Of a stretch of DNA of 64,000 nucleotides, positions 34,881 through 43,824 are shown piece by piece (the stretch's first letter is position 1; each line of letters begins with the position of its first letter). A program made the position numbers and the translations under genes. This DNA comes from Roseovarius sp. (GTDB lineage: Bacteria; Pseudomonadota; Alphaproteobacteria; Rhodobacterales; Rhodobacteraceae): NCBI RefSeq assembly GCF_027019125.1, contig NZ_JALUXE010000034.1:434001-498000 (forward strand). Reading direction: 5' to 3'. The notes under the pieces are model-generated. The model saw only the letters and a program-made list of their open reading frames with translations, was not told the DNA's origin and ran no database searches.

Positions 34881-35981
34881 TCACGCCGGTCCGAACCGCC
34901 CCGGTGCCATGGCGGCCAGAACGAGATCCGGCACATCCGGTGCGCGCCCCGCGATCAGCGCCGCCGTCAGCCGCGACAGTGCAGGTGCCGTCTGAACGCC
35001 GTAACCGCCCTGTCCGGCCAGCCAGAAAAACCCCTCTGCCTGTGGATCAAACCCCACCACCGGCGTTCGATCCGGCGCAAAGGTGCGCAGACCGGCCCAG
35101 CTATGCTCGACCCGTGTCACAGGCACGGTGACGGCCTGCTCGAACCGATGCAGCCCCTCGGCCAGAACCATGTCATCAGCCCAGGCGTCATGGGGGGCAA
35201 CCGGATCCTCGTCGGCGGGAGAGACCATGAGTTTGCCCGCCTCGGGTTTGGCATACCATGTCTCGGCGATCGAGCCGAAGATCGGCCAATGCTCGGTTTC
35301 ATAGCCTTCGGGCGCAGGAATGATCGCGGCGGAGCGGCGATAGGGCTGCAACCCCGCGTGGCGCAGACCGGCCAAGGTGGCCACCTCGTCCGCCCAGCCA
35401 CCCGCCGCGTTGACGACGATCGGCGCGCTATGCGGCCCCTGCGCGCTGTCGACATGCCAGAGCCCGGCGCGCTGTGACAGCCCGCTGACCGCCGCGCCGG
35501 TCACGATCCGCCCGCCTCGCGCCCGCAGCAGGCGCGCATAGCCCTGCAACAAGAGGTCCACATCAATGCCCCGTGCGTTCCGCTCAATCATCGCAGCGGC
35601 AATCCGGTCCGCACGCAGGATCGGCACAATCTCTGCGGCCTCTTTGCCGGTCAGACGGTCAATGCCGGTCGAGCCGTCCAGATATGCGTCGAGGATCGGC
35701 AGTTCCTCCTCGGAGGCGACCATCAACTCGCCGCGCGGGCTAAGGAGGGGCTTGTCGCTGATCTCGCCCGGCTGCTCGAAAATCGGCTCTGCGACGGCGT
35801 TCAGCGCGCGCAGCGTGGCATTGCCATAGTTGCGGATAAAGATGGCGGCGGAGCGACCCGTGGCGTGATAGCCGATCTGCCGCTCCATTTCGAGAACGAC
35901 GACATCGGCACCGCCGCGCGCAAGTTCTGCGGCCGCGCTGATCCCGGCGATGCCGCCGCCGATCACGATCACATCGGCCAT
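34881..35981 (-). CDS. FAD-dependent oxidoreductase, DAO family (glycine/D-amino acid oxidase type)
   Basis: 366-residue flavoprotein oxidising an amine C-N bond. N-terminal FAD motif VIVIGGGIAGISAAAEL (about 4-20) and acidic VVVLEMERQIGYHATGRSAA; C-terminal WAGLRTFAPDRTPVVGFDP and GQGGYGVQTAPALSRLTAAL complete the DAO fold. The ATG at 35981 is preferred over GTG at 35987 because GAGGGGG lies 7 bases upstream of it. It begins 3 bases after the acetylpolyamine amidohydrolase stop, so it is the last gene of the polyamine-type operon. The substrate could be a D-amino acid, an N-methyl amine or a polyamine intermediate; sequence does not decide. Confidence 0.88.
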   Translation of the reverse strand: MADVIVIGGGIAGISAAAELARGGADVVVLEMERQIGYHATGRSAAIFIRNYGNATLRALNAVAEPIFEQPGEISDKPLLSPRGELMVASEEELPILDAYLDGSTGIDRLTGKEAAEIVPILRADRIAAAMIERNARGIDVDLLLQGYARLLRARGGRIVTGAAVSGLSQRAGLWHVDSAQGPHSAPIVVNAAGGWADEVATLAGLRHAGLQPYRRSAAIIPAPEGYETEHWPIFGSIAETWYAKPEAGKLMVSPADEDPVAPHDAWADDMVLAEGLHRFEQAVTVPVTRVEHSWAGLRTFAPDRTPVVGFDPQAEGFFWLAGQGGYGVQTAPALSRLTAALIAGRAPDVPDLVLAAMAPGRFGPA

Positions 35982-35983
35982 GC

Positions 35984-37006
35984 TCACGCCCCCTCAAATC
36001 CCGTCAGGACCGATGTAAGGTTCTCGCCCAATTCCTTACAAAGATACCCACCTTCTTGAACGAAGAGCGTGGGCAGCCCCAGCCCGGCAATCGCCGCCCC
36101 GATACGCCCAAATCCGGGCGTGGTGATGGCCAGCCCCTGAAAGGGATCGCCCTCATAGGCATCAAGACCAAGCGCCACGACCACCACATCGGCCCCGAAA
36201 TTCGCCACCCGCTCCAGAGCGATGTCGAGCGTTCTGAGGTAGGCATCATCGCCGGTACCGCGAGCCAGCGGCAGGTTGAGGTTATAGCCGGTGCCGCGCC
36301 CAACGCCCCGCTCATCGGCATGACCCCAGAAAAAGGGATAAAACCGCGCTGGATCGGCGTGAATCGAAACGGTCAGCACGTCGTCGCGATCATAGAAAAT
36401 GCCTTGGGTGCCATTGCCGTGATGCACGTCGACATCGAGGATCGCGGCACGCAGCCCCCGTGCGCGCAACCGCTCTGCCGCAATGCCCGCATTGTTGAGA
36501 AAGCAGAACCCCCCCGCCAGATCGCCAAAGGCGTGATGCCCCGGCGGACGGCAGAGCGCATAGGCGGCCCGCTCTCCGGCGGCCAGCATATCCGCGCCGG
36601 TCACGGCGGTTTGCGCCGACCAATAGGCGGCCTCCCATGTGCCTGCGCCAATCGGGCAGGCGGTATCGGCCTGATGATAGCCTGCTTGGCCGACGGCGGA
36701 TTTGGGGTAATTGTCGCGGCGACTGGCGGGGTGAATATTGGGGATCACCTCTGCGCCCGCGCCTTCGATATGCTGCCACCGCGCATAGATGTTGCGCAAA
36801 AAGGTAACATACTCAGGCGAATGGAGTGCCGCGATCGGCCCAAGACCGGCATCCTTGGGCGCGACAAAGTCGCAGCCCGCCGCCGTGGCGCCGTCGGTCA
36901 GCCGCGTGATGCGCTCGGGCTGCTCGGGGCTGGGCTTGATCACCCCGTTGGCCATGAAATGTTTGGGATCGTGCTGCCATTGCCGCGCGTCAAAAATCGC
37001 CCTCAT
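35984..37006 (-). CDS. Acetylpolyamine amidohydrolase (HDAC fold)
   Basis: 340-residue zinc deacetylase very close in length to Mycoplana AphA (341). Landmarks: RPPGHHAFGDLAGGFCFLNN (His 157-158), ILDVDVHHGNGTQ (Asp 193, His 195), ALGLDAYEGDP (Asp 282) and QEGGYLCKE (Tyr 320), matching AphA residue positions within two or three. In AphA an inserted loop shapes an L-shaped dimer channel for acetylpolyamines; the region EVIPNIHPASRRDNYPKSAV here may correspond. The ATG with GGAGAGGA upstream is well supported and overlaps the acetyltransferase stop by 4 bases. Pairing with an acetyltransferase and a PotABCD-type importer supports acetylated diamine or polyamine catabolism. Confidence 0.9.
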   Translation of the reverse strand: MRAIFDARQWQHDPKHFMANGVIKPSPEQPERITRLTDGATAAGCDFVAPKDAGLGPIAALHSPEYVTFLRNIYARWQHIEGAGAEVIPNIHPASRRDNYPKSAVGQAGYHQADTACPIGAGTWEAAYWSAQTAVTGADMLAAGERAAYALCRPPGHHAFGDLAGGFCFLNNAGIAAERLRARGLRAAILDVDVHHGNGTQGIFYDRDDVLTVSIHADPARFYPFFWGHADERGVGRGTGYNLNLPLARGTGDDAYLRTLDIALERVANFGADVVVVALGLDAYEGDPFQGLAITTPGFGRIGAAIAGLGLPTLFVQEGGYLCKELGENLTSVLTGFEGA

Positions 37007-37482
37007 CCGTCCTCTCCCATCAATCTGTGCATCGCTGCCTGGGGCAGGCGCATCTGTGTCACCCGGTCTTGCGCCTCGAAGCCCAACCGTTCGTAGAACC
37101 GGCGCGACGCGGGGGTGTGGGCGTAGACCGCCAGCATCATCCATTCTGCCCGCCAGAGCACGCCCGCCCTGTGCGCCACCTGAGACAGGAGCGCGCGGCC
37201 CAATCCTTGCCCACGCGCCGCCTCGGTGACCCAGAGGTCAGAGACATAGACGCCCGCCGCCCCGCGCACGGTGGAAAACAGCGGGCCAAAAAGGGCGGCA
37301 CCGATCAAATCCTCTTCCAGCGCGAGCAAACCATAGGCCGCCGGTATCGCGCCCGTCAGCCCGGTGCGCAAGGCGTCCAGCCCGGCGCTATGGGCATCGC
37401 CCAAATCTGCGCTGAGTTGGCGCAAGGCCGTGTCCAGCAAGGCCAGGTCATGCTCTGTTTCAACTGCGTGAAAGTCCACCAT
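37003..37482 (-). CDS. GNAT-family N-acetyltransferase
   Basis: 159-residue acetyltransferase using acetyl-CoA. The motif A region is VYVSDLWVTEAARGQGLGRALLSQVAHRAG (about 78-107), where RGQGLG binds the pyrophosphate, and the C-terminal SRRFYERLGFEAQ is typical of GNAT proteins. It lies between a BKACE gene (3-base gap) and the deacetylase gene (ATGA overlap), so it may acetylate an amine that the deacetylase later releases, or detoxify an aminated intermediate. The amine acceptor is not visible from sequence. Confidence 0.87.
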   Translation of the reverse strand: MVDFHAVETEHDLALLDTALRQLSADLGDAHSAGLDALRTGLTGAIPAAYGLLALEEDLIGAALFGPLFSTVRGAAGVYVSDLWVTEAARGQGLGRALLSQVAHRAGVLWRAEWMMLAVYAHTPASRRFYERLGFEAQDRVTQMRLPQAAMHRLMGEDG

Positions 37483-37485
37483 GGG

Positions 37486-38412
37486 TCAGATCGCCACCCG
37501 GTCAGCGCCCTTGAGACCCAAGAGCGCGCGGGCCTCGGCAGGGCCGACAACCGTCCGGCCCAGCGCCTCGACAATTCCACGCACCTTGGCGACCTGTTCG
37601 GCGTTGGAGCGCGCCAGCGTGCCGCGCGCGATGGTCAGGCTGTCTTCGAGCCCCACGCGCACATGCCCACCCATTGCCGCCGCCTGCGCCGCCATCGGCA
37701 TCTGATGCCGCCCGGCGGCCAATACGGAGAACATGTAGTCCTGACCAAAGAGCTTGTCTGCGATGCGCACCATATGCGTGAGGTTCTCGGGATCCGCGCC
37801 CATACCGCCCAAGACGCCAAAGACGAATTGAATGAAATAGGGGGCGCGGATCAAACCCCGGTCCGCGAAGTGTCGCAGCATGTAGAGGTGGCTGAGATCG
37901 TAACACTCAAACTCGAACCGCGCGCCGCGGTTCTGGCCCAGTTCCGTCAGGATGCGGGCGATATCGCGGGGGGTATTCTTGAACACCAGATCATCCGAGC
38001 CTTCGAGAAAGGGCTGCTCCCAGTCGTGCCGCCAGTCGGTGATCCGCTCTGCCATTGGATAGAGCGCGAAATTCATCGTGCCCATGTTGAGCGAGGCCAT
38101 TTCCGGCGCGGCCTCGATGGGGGCGGCCAGTCGCTCATCAAGCGTCATGGTCGCGCTGCCCCCGGTCGAGAGGTTCAGGATCGCGTCGCAGCCCTGTTTC
38201 AACCGGGGCAGAAATGCGCGGAAATGCGCGGGGTCGGCAGAGGGCCGCCCGGTCTGCGGATCGCGCGCATGCAGGTGCAGGATGGCTGCCCCCGCTTCGG
38301 TCGCCTCGATCCCGGCGCGTGCGATTTCATCCGCCGTAACGGGCAGATACGGCGACATGGAGGGGGTATGGATAGACCCGGTCAGGGCGCAAGTAATGAT
38401 GATCTCGCGCAT
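37486..38412 (-). CDS. Beta-keto acid cleavage enzyme (BKACE, DUF849)
   Basis: 308-residue TIM-barrel enzyme of the Kce family, which uses acetyl-CoA to cleave a beta-keto acid into acetoacetate and a CoA ester. The zinc ligands ILHLHARDP (His 46, His 48, the numbering of Kce from lysine fermentation) and the VRVGLED stretch (Glu 256) are present, as are GCDAILNLSTGG and FECYDLSHL. The stop codon falls just before the acetyltransferase and the start overlaps the aminotransferase stop by one base. The combination with a class III aminotransferase implies that a beta-amino or omega-amino acid is converted to a beta-keto acid, then cleaved. Actual substrate unknown. Confidence 0.9.
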   Translation of the reverse strand: MREIIITCALTGSIHTPSMSPYLPVTADEIARAGIEATEAGAAILHLHARDPQTGRPSADPAHFRAFLPRLKQGCDAILNLSTGGSATMTLDERLAAPIEAAPEMASLNMGTMNFALYPMAERITDWRHDWEQPFLEGSDDLVFKNTPRDIARILTELGQNRGARFEFECYDLSHLYMLRHFADRGLIRAPYFIQFVFGVLGGMGADPENLTHMVRIADKLFGQDYMFSVLAAGRHQMPMAAQAAAMGGHVRVGLEDSLTIARGTLARSNAEQVAKVRGIVEALGRTVVGPAEARALLGLKGADRVAI

Positions 38413-39764
38413 TACATCGCTCTGTCCAGCGCGGGGCGGATTTCGTCGGTGAACTCTGCCAGCGAGACATCGAGCATTTCGGTAATCTCGTCCAGATGCG
38501 TTTCGGTCACGATCATCGGGGGGGCGACGATGATGTGATCCCCCTCGACCCCATCGCGGGTACGGCGGGAATAGACGATAAGCCCCTTGTCATAGGCAAT
38601 CTGAACAAAGCGATCAAACGCGCGCAAGCCCTTGGGCAGCGGCGCCTTGGTGCCGCGATCCGCCATGAACTCGAACGCAGTGAGCAACCCCTTGCCGCGC
38701 ACGTCGCCGATGATGGCATAGCGCTGCATCAGGCCGCGCAGGCGCTCTTGCAGGCGCTCGCCCATCCGCGCGGCGTTGCCAACCAGATCCATGCGCTCGA
38801 TCTCGTCGATCACGGCGAGGCCTGCGGCGCAGGCCAGTGGATTGCCCGCATAGGTAAAGCCATGCAGAAAGCCGCCCGCGTCCAAAACCGGCTCGACCAG
38901 CCGTTCATGCGCGACCATGGCACCAAGCGGCACGTAACCGGCGGCGAAGCCCTTGGACATCACGACAATGTCCGGGGCAAGGTTCCAATGCTCGGAGGCG
39001 AGGAATTTGCCGGTGCGGCCCGCCCCGGTCATCACCTCGTCCAGAATGAAGAGCACGCCGTATTTGCGGCAAATCTCCTGCACCCTTTCCATATAGCCGC
39101 GCGGCGGCACCAGTGCCCCGGTAGAAGCACCGCCGATCGGCTCGACCACAAAGGCAAGCACGCTGTCGGGGCCTTCTTCCAGTATCTTGGCTTCGAGCAT
39201 GTCGGCGTAGTGATGCCCGGTCGCCTCAAGATCGGCGTCTAGCCCATCCAGATATGCGCGCGGTGCGGGGATTTTCGGCATCGCCTGCATCATGGGCAGA
39301 AAGGGATCGGTCAGCGGCGCATAAGAGGTGATCGCAAGCGCGCCGAGCGTGCAGCCGTGATAACACGGCGCGCGGCTGATGATCTTCCAGCGGCTGCCCT
39401 CTCCGATTGCCAACGCATATTGCCTGGCCAGTTTCAGTGCGGATTCCACTGCCTCTGACCCGCCCGACACAAAGAACACGCGGTTCAGCCCCTCGGGGCA
39501 AAGGGCAGCGGTCTTGGCGGCGAGTTTCTCTGATGCCTCGGTTTCGAAATGCAACCGGTAGCCAAACGTCGATTTCTCCATCTGACGGCGCATTGCGTCG
39601 AGCACGTTTTCATTGGAATGGCCGATGTTGCAGACCATAGCGCCGGATGACCCATCCAGATAGCGCTTGCCATCCACGTCCCACATGTAGACGCCGCGTG
39701 CCTGATCGAGCATCGGCTTGCGCTCGCGCCCCTGATAGAAAAGGTGAGAGGGTTTTACGTTCAT
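38412..39764 (-). CDS. Class III aminotransferase
   Basis: 450-residue PLP enzyme of the omega-amino acid/diamine transaminase group. Motifs: WDVDGKRYLDGSSGAMVCNI (28-47), FVSGGSEAVESALKLARQ (98-115), the DEV motif LDEVMTGAGRTGKF (Asp 242) and the PLP lysine VVMSKGFAAGYVPLGAM (Lys 271). It starts 4 bases after the stop of the ATP-binding protein gene. Plausible substrates are terminal or beta amines of polyamine-derived acids; homologues act on putrescine, beta-alanine or taurine-like compounds, so specificity is open. Confidence 0.92.
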   Translation of the reverse strand: MNVKPSHLFYQGRERKPMLDQARGVYMWDVDGKRYLDGSSGAMVCNIGHSNENVLDAMRRQMEKSTFGYRLHFETEASEKLAAKTAALCPEGLNRVFFVSGGSEAVESALKLARQYALAIGEGSRWKIISRAPCYHGCTLGALAITSYAPLTDPFLPMMQAMPKIPAPRAYLDGLDADLEATGHHYADMLEAKILEEGPDSVLAFVVEPIGGASTGALVPPRGYMERVQEICRKYGVLFILDEVMTGAGRTGKFLASEHWNLAPDIVVMSKGFAAGYVPLGAMVAHERLVEPVLDAGGFLHGFTYAGNPLACAAGLAVIDEIERMDLVGNAARMGERLQERLRGLMQRYAIIGDVRGKGLLTAFEFMADRGTKAPLPKGLRAFDRFVQIAYDKGLIVYSRRTRDGVEGDHIIVAPPMIVTETHLDEITEMLDVSLAEFTDEIRPALDRAM

Positions 39765-39768
39765 TGTC

Positions 39769-40839
39769 TTATCCCGGAAGCGCCGCGCAATCTTGCGGGC
39801 GCAAATGCAGATGGACCGCTGCGCCCACCGCGAACGGGTGGTCGTCGATCATGTTGATGGCTTGTAACTGCGCCTCTCCCGCGCGCACGAAATACCGCAC
39901 TGCTTGCCCCTGATAGTCCACCGTTTCCACGTTGGCGGGAACAGAAATCACGCCCTCGGGCGCGGCCTCGCGCGCGAGTTTCAGCTTTTCGGCGCGCACG
40001 ACAAGTTTTGCGGGGCCGGTGCCCGTCAGGTTGGGCGCCTTGGCGGCGGGCACGGTCACGCGGCCAAAGACGGCATCCTCAACCACAACCGTTGCGCCAT
40101 GTTCGATGCACCGCGCGTCAAAGATGTTGGATGCGCCCAGAAAGTTCGCCACGAACTCGGTTGCCGGGGTGTTGTAGACCTCTTCGGGCTTGCCCACCTG
40201 TTCCACGCGCCCCTCGGACATGACAACGATCAGATCGGACATCGCCAGCGCCTCGGATTGGTCGTGGGTGACAAAGACCGTGGTGACACCGATGCGTTCC
40301 TGAATGCGCTTGAGCTCGACGCGCATATCCTCGCGCAGATTGGCATCAAGCGCCGAAAGAGGTTCATCGAGCAAGAGCACGTCCGGCTCGATCACGATGG
40401 CGCGGGCCAAGGCAATGCGCTGTTGCTGGCCGCCCGACAGTGCCTTGGGATAGCGGTCCCCGACATGGGGCAATTGCACGAGGTCAAGCGCGTCGCGCAC
40501 CCTGGCCGCAATCTCGGACTTGGGCACGTTGCGGTACTTGAGGCCAAAGGCCACGTTTTCGGCCACGGTCTTGTGCGGGAAAAGCGCATAGTTCTGAAAC
40601 ACGAGGCCGAGATTGCGCTTGTGGATGGGCACGTCGTTGACGCGCTTGCCGCCAATGAGAATTTCGCCTTCGGTGGGATCGAGCAGGCCCGCGATCATGC
40701 GCAGATTGGTCGTCTTCCCACAGCCGGACGGGCCCAGAAGCGTGACAAACGCCCCTTCGGGAATCTCGAGCGTGGTGCGATGCACGGCAGTAAAGGTGCC
40801 GAAGCGCTTGACGATATTGCTGAGGGTGACGGCGCTCAT
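39769..40839 (-). CDS. ABC transporter ATP-binding protein, spermidine/putrescine type (PotA-like)
   Basis: 356-residue ATPase. Walker A GPSGCGKTT (about 36-44), signature LSGGQQQRIALARAI, Walker B VLLLDEPLSALD, H-loop VTHDQ, and the C-terminal TOBE domain (about 270-356) characteristic of PotA/iron/sugar importers. Start at MSAVTLSNIVKRFG (40839) was chosen over an open upstream frame; AGAGGA lies 9 bases ahead. It follows the binding-protein gene across a hairpin and precedes the aminotransferase by 4 bases. Confidence 0.93.
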   Translation of the reverse strand: MSAVTLSNIVKRFGTFTAVHRTTLEIPEGAFVTLLGPSGCGKTTNLRMIAGLLDPTEGEILIGGKRVNDVPIHKRNLGLVFQNYALFPHKTVAENVAFGLKYRNVPKSEIAARVRDALDLVQLPHVGDRYPKALSGGQQQRIALARAIVIEPDVLLLDEPLSALDANLREDMRVELKRIQERIGVTTVFVTHDQSEALAMSDLIVVMSEGRVEQVGKPEEVYNTPATEFVANFLGASNIFDARCIEHGATVVVEDAVFGRVTVPAAKAPNLTGTGPAKLVVRAEKLKLAREAAPEGVISVPANVETVDYQGQAVRYFVRAGEAQLQAINMIDDHPFAVGAAVHLHLRPQDCAALPG

Positions 40840-40862
40840 CGGCGTGGTCCTCTTGGGGATGG

Positions 40863-40888
40863 GCCGCGCCCCCAAAAGGGAACGCGGC
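40863..40888 (-). terminator. Hairpin between the polyamine binding-protein and ATPase genes
   Basis: Outer stem GCCGCG / CGCGGC and inner CCC / GGG, separated by a 2x2 internal loop and closed by AAAA, between the binding-protein stop (40895) and the ATPase start (40839). It has the place and strength of an attenuating or stabilising hairpin rather than a full terminator. Confidence 0.5.
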
Positions 40889-40894
40889 AAGGAT

Positions 40895-42037
40895 TCAATA
40901 TCCGCGCTGCACGCGGCTGAAGGTTTCGGACCATTCGGCCTCGTTGCCATTCCAATAGGCCGGATTGGCAAAGGTCAGCGACGCGAGCGTGCCGGTCGGG
41001 TCATAGGCGGGCAGCGTCGGGATCTTGGACCCTAGGTCGACCTTGGTCCCATCCAGCGCGGGCGGATAGTTCTGACCTTCGGCCACCGCGATGGAGGTCT
41101 CGGGCGCCAGCATGAAGTTCAAGAGTTCTTCGCAGGCCTCGACCGGGCTGCCCTTGAGCACATGCAGACATTCCTGCCAGGCAAAGCTGCCGGGCGCGTC
41201 GTAATAGCCGATGTCGTGGCCCTGTTGTTGCAGCGCGGCGATACGGCCTGACCAGCCTTCGGTAACGTAGATCTCTTCCTCTGCCAGAAGGCTCATCAGT
41301 TCCGCGCCCGACGACCAGTATTTCAAGGCAAGGTCGCGATGGCTGCGGATCGCATCCCAGACCGCTTCCATATCCTGAATGTTGTTGGGGTCCTGCCCGG
41401 TCTGGAGCGCGCCGTACCAGACCCGGGTGCGCCAATCCGACCAGCCGCCGATCTTGCCTTTGTAGGCGGCGTCAATGAGGATCGAGGCGCCTTTTTCCTT
41501 CATCTCCTCATCCGAGATATACTTGCGGTTATAGGCCAGACCCGTCGTGCCGTAGTCATAGGGAACTGCGGACAGGTAATCCGGCGTCACCTTGCGGAAC
41601 GCGTTGGTCAGCGCATCCATCACCAGCGACATGTTCGGGATATTGTCGAGGTTCAACTCGACCGTCAGGCCGAAGTTCACATAGCGGGCATAGTCGAACA
41701 CGCCGGACAGGTGCGCGATGTTATACTCACCTTCCTGGCTGGAGCGGACCTGCGCCAGATACTCATCGCCCCCCGCAAAAGTGCCATCGACCACAGTAAT
41801 CCCGGTCTCTGCCGTGTAGGGATCGAACGCATATTTGCGGAACGCCTCGGAGACCACCCCGCCCCAGCCATCAAACCGGACCTGCTGCACATCCTGCGCA
41901 TGGGCAAATTTGGCAAAGGGCGTCTGCACGCCGTAGGCGAGGCCCGCAGCGCCGATCAGGCCCAGAAAATTGCGCCGATCCAGATCACCGTTGCGGTAGC
42001 GATCCAGCAGTCTTTCGTAACGTGTGGTATTATCCAT
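40895..42037 (-). CDS. Tat-exported spermidine/putrescine-type binding protein (PotD-like)
   Basis: 380-residue SBP_bac_8/PotD-type periplasmic protein. The signal region LDRRNFLGLIGAAGLAYG (about 20-37) is a twin-arginine signal with cleavage after AKFAHA. The mature part shows VRFDGWGGVVSEAFRKYAFD, VPYDYGTTGLAYNRKYISD and the C-terminal VEACEELLNFMLAPETSIAV typical of polyamine/iron-type binding proteins. The ligand is unknown; the surrounding acetylpolyamine and aminotransferase genes suggest a polyamine or related amine. It starts 35 bases after the PotC-like permease. Confidence 0.92.
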   Translation of the reverse strand: MDNTTRYERLLDRYRNGDLDRRNFLGLIGAAGLAYGVQTPFAKFAHAQDVQQVRFDGWGGVVSEAFRKYAFDPYTAETGITVVDGTFAGGDEYLAQVRSSQEGEYNIAHLSGVFDYARYVNFGLTVELNLDNIPNMSLVMDALTNAFRKVTPDYLSAVPYDYGTTGLAYNRKYISDEEMKEKGASILIDAAYKGKIGGWSDWRTRVWYGALQTGQDPNNIQDMEAVWDAIRSHRDLALKYWSSGAELMSLLAEEEIYVTEGWSGRIAALQQQGHDIGYYDAPGSFAWQECLHVLKGSPVEACEELLNFMLAPETSIAVAEGQNYPPALDGTKVDLGSKIPTLPAYDPTGTLASLTFANPAYWNGNEAEWSETFSRVQRGY

Positions 42038-42072
42038 TTCTCAGGTCTCCTTGTTGAATGTCGGGGCGGTTC

Positions 42073-42858
42073 TCAGGTGCCGCCTTTCATGGCGAGTTTT
42101 CGGGCCACTGCCGCGCCAAGCAGCGGCAGGCCCACGGTCATCACGATCATCACGGTTCCAAGCGCGTTGATCTCCGGGCTGATCGAATTGCGCAGCATCG
42201 AGAAGATCTGCGTCGGCACGGTTTCGACCCCGCCGGGTTTCCAGAAGAGCGTGCCGGTGATGTCATCGAAGCTGATCGTAAAGGCGAAGAGCGCGCCCGC
42301 AGCCACCGCAGGCAGCATGAGCGGCAAGGTTACGGCAAAGAAGGTTTGCACCGGCGAGGCACCCAGGCTGAGCGCCGCCTCTTCGACATCGCGCTTGATG
42401 CTGACCAGCCGCGCCTGCACCACGAGGATGACAAAGGGCAGGGTGAAGATCACATGCCCCGCGAGCAGCAAGGCAAAGCTCTTGCCGATGCCCAGCCAGT
42501 TGAGAAAGAGCAAGAGCGCGACCGCCAGCACCACCTCTGGCACGAGAATAGGCGCGATCAGCAGCGTGGTAATCGCATTGCGGCCCGGGATATTGTAGCG
42601 CACCAAGGCAAGGCTGGCCAAAATGCCCAATGTGGTGGAAATGAGTGCCGTCATCAGCCCCAGCACCAGCGAGGTGCGAAAGGCGCGCATCACCGCGTCG
42701 TTGTTCCATAATTCCTGAAACCAGTGCAGCGAAACGCCGGTCATCGGAAAGCTGCCGAACTGGTTGGCGTTGAACGACAACAGCACCACCACCGCCACCG
42801 GCAGGAACATGAAGCCATAAACCACAACGGTCCAGGCGCGGATGATCTGCCACCCCAT
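42073..42858 (-). CDS. ABC transporter permease, PotC-like
   Basis: 261-residue inner-membrane permease with six hydrophobic helices, beginning MGWQIIRAWTVVVYGFMFLP. The EAA-type loop EEAALSLGASPVQTFFAVTL (about 168-187) contacts the ATPase. Its ATG shares one base with the stop of the PotB-like gene (TGATG), so the two permeases are coupled; an upstream in-frame extension lies within the PotB-like gene and was discarded. Length and layout match PotC. Confidence 0.93.
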   Translation of the reverse strand: MGWQIIRAWTVVVYGFMFLPVAVVVLLSFNANQFGSFPMTGVSLHWFQELWNNDAVMRAFRTSLVLGLMTALISTTLGILASLALVRYNIPGRNAITTLLIAPILVPEVVLAVALLLFLNWLGIGKSFALLLAGHVIFTLPFVILVVQARLVSIKRDVEEAALSLGASPVQTFFAVTLPLMLPAVAAGALFAFTISFDDITGTLFWKPGGVETVPTQIFSMLRNSISPEINALGTVMIVMTVGLPLLGAAVARKLAMKGGT

Positions 42859-43724
42859 CAGCCCAGCCCCTTGGCCAGTTGCGCCATGCCGAGATAACGG
42901 TTGTAAACCGCCACCAGGAGGCCCAGCACGATCAACAGCAGCAGTGACAGTGCCGAACCAAGCGGCCAGTTCAACTGTGTGATGATCGCCTCGAACACGA
43001 GATTGGCGAACATCGCATCGCGGGGTCCGCCGAGGATGACGGGCGTGATATAGGTGCCCGCGCCCAGCACGAAGCACAGCAATCCGCCCGCCGCGAGGCC
43101 GGGGAGCGATAGGGGTAGGGTGACCTGGGTGAATGCCTGCCACCGGGTTGCCCCGAGCGAATTGGCGGCATCCTCGAGGTTGGTGTCGATACCCTCAAGG
43201 CTGACGTAGACGTTGAGCACCATGAAGGGCAGCAGGAAATGCACAAGGCCGAGGATCACGGTTGCCTCATTATAGAGCATCTGGATAGGCGCGCTGATGA
43301 TGCCGAGGGACAGGAGCAGGGAATTGAGCGCGCCAGAGGTGCCCAGAATGTTGATCCAGCTCATCGTGCGGATGATGTAACTGATCCAGAAAGGCAGCAT
43401 CAGCAGAAGCAGCAGCACCATCTTGTTGCCGCGTGAACGGGCAATGAAATAGGCCGCCGGATAGCCCATCAGGGCACAGATCACCGTGGTGATTGCCGCG
43501 ATTTTCATCGTGTTGAGCAGGATGTCGCGGTAAAAGCGATCGGTGAGGGTCTTGTGCCAGTTGTCGAGGTAGAACCCGACCGTATCCGCGCCCATCGCCG
43601 AGCGCAGCCAGAACGAATAGACCACGATGAACATCAGCGGCACGAGCAAGAGCAGCGTCACCGCGACCAAGGCGGGCGACAACAGAATCCACGGCTGCCT
43701 CGCTTCGCGGGCCTCGACCGACAT
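42858..43724 (-). CDS. ABC transporter permease, PotB-like
   Basis: 288-residue permease with six hydrophobic helices; TM1 is PWILLSPALVAVTLLLLVPL. The EAA loop is EDAANSLGATRWQAFTQVTL (about 197-216). Start MSVEAREARQ at 43724 has AAGGGAG upstream. It is the first gene of the leftward polyamine-type operon, so the operon promoter should lie in 43725-43824, shared with the divergent LysR gene. Confidence 0.93.
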   Translation of the reverse strand: MSVEAREARQPWILLSPALVAVTLLLLVPLMFIVVYSFWLRSAMGADTVGFYLDNWHKTLTDRFYRDILLNTMKIAAITTVICALMGYPAAYFIARSRGNKMVLLLLLMLPFWISYIIRTMSWINILGTSGALNSLLLSLGIISAPIQMLYNEATVILGLVHFLLPFMVLNVYVSLEGIDTNLEDAANSLGATRWQAFTQVTLPLSLPGLAAGGLLCFVLGAGTYITPVILGGPRDAMFANLVFEAIITQLNWPLGSALSLLLLIVLGLLVAVYNRYLGMAQLAKGLG

Positions 43725-43811
43725 GCTACTCCCTTTCTTGTGCGACCCGTCATGGGTGGGGTTGCGCCGAGGGTGCAAAGCGAGCCATCATTAATCAAAT
43801 AGATAATAGGA

Positions 43812-43822
43812 ATTGTGACAAT
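43812..43822. promoter_or_regulatory. Small palindrome in the lysR/potB divergent promoter
   Basis: ATTGT-G-ACAAT is a perfect 5-bp inverted repeat around one base, two bases before the first possible LysR ATG, in an AT-rich 100-base divergent region. LysR proteins often bind palindromes next to their own start. Weak evidence because of its small size. Confidence 0.35.
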
Positions 43823-43824
43823 AG

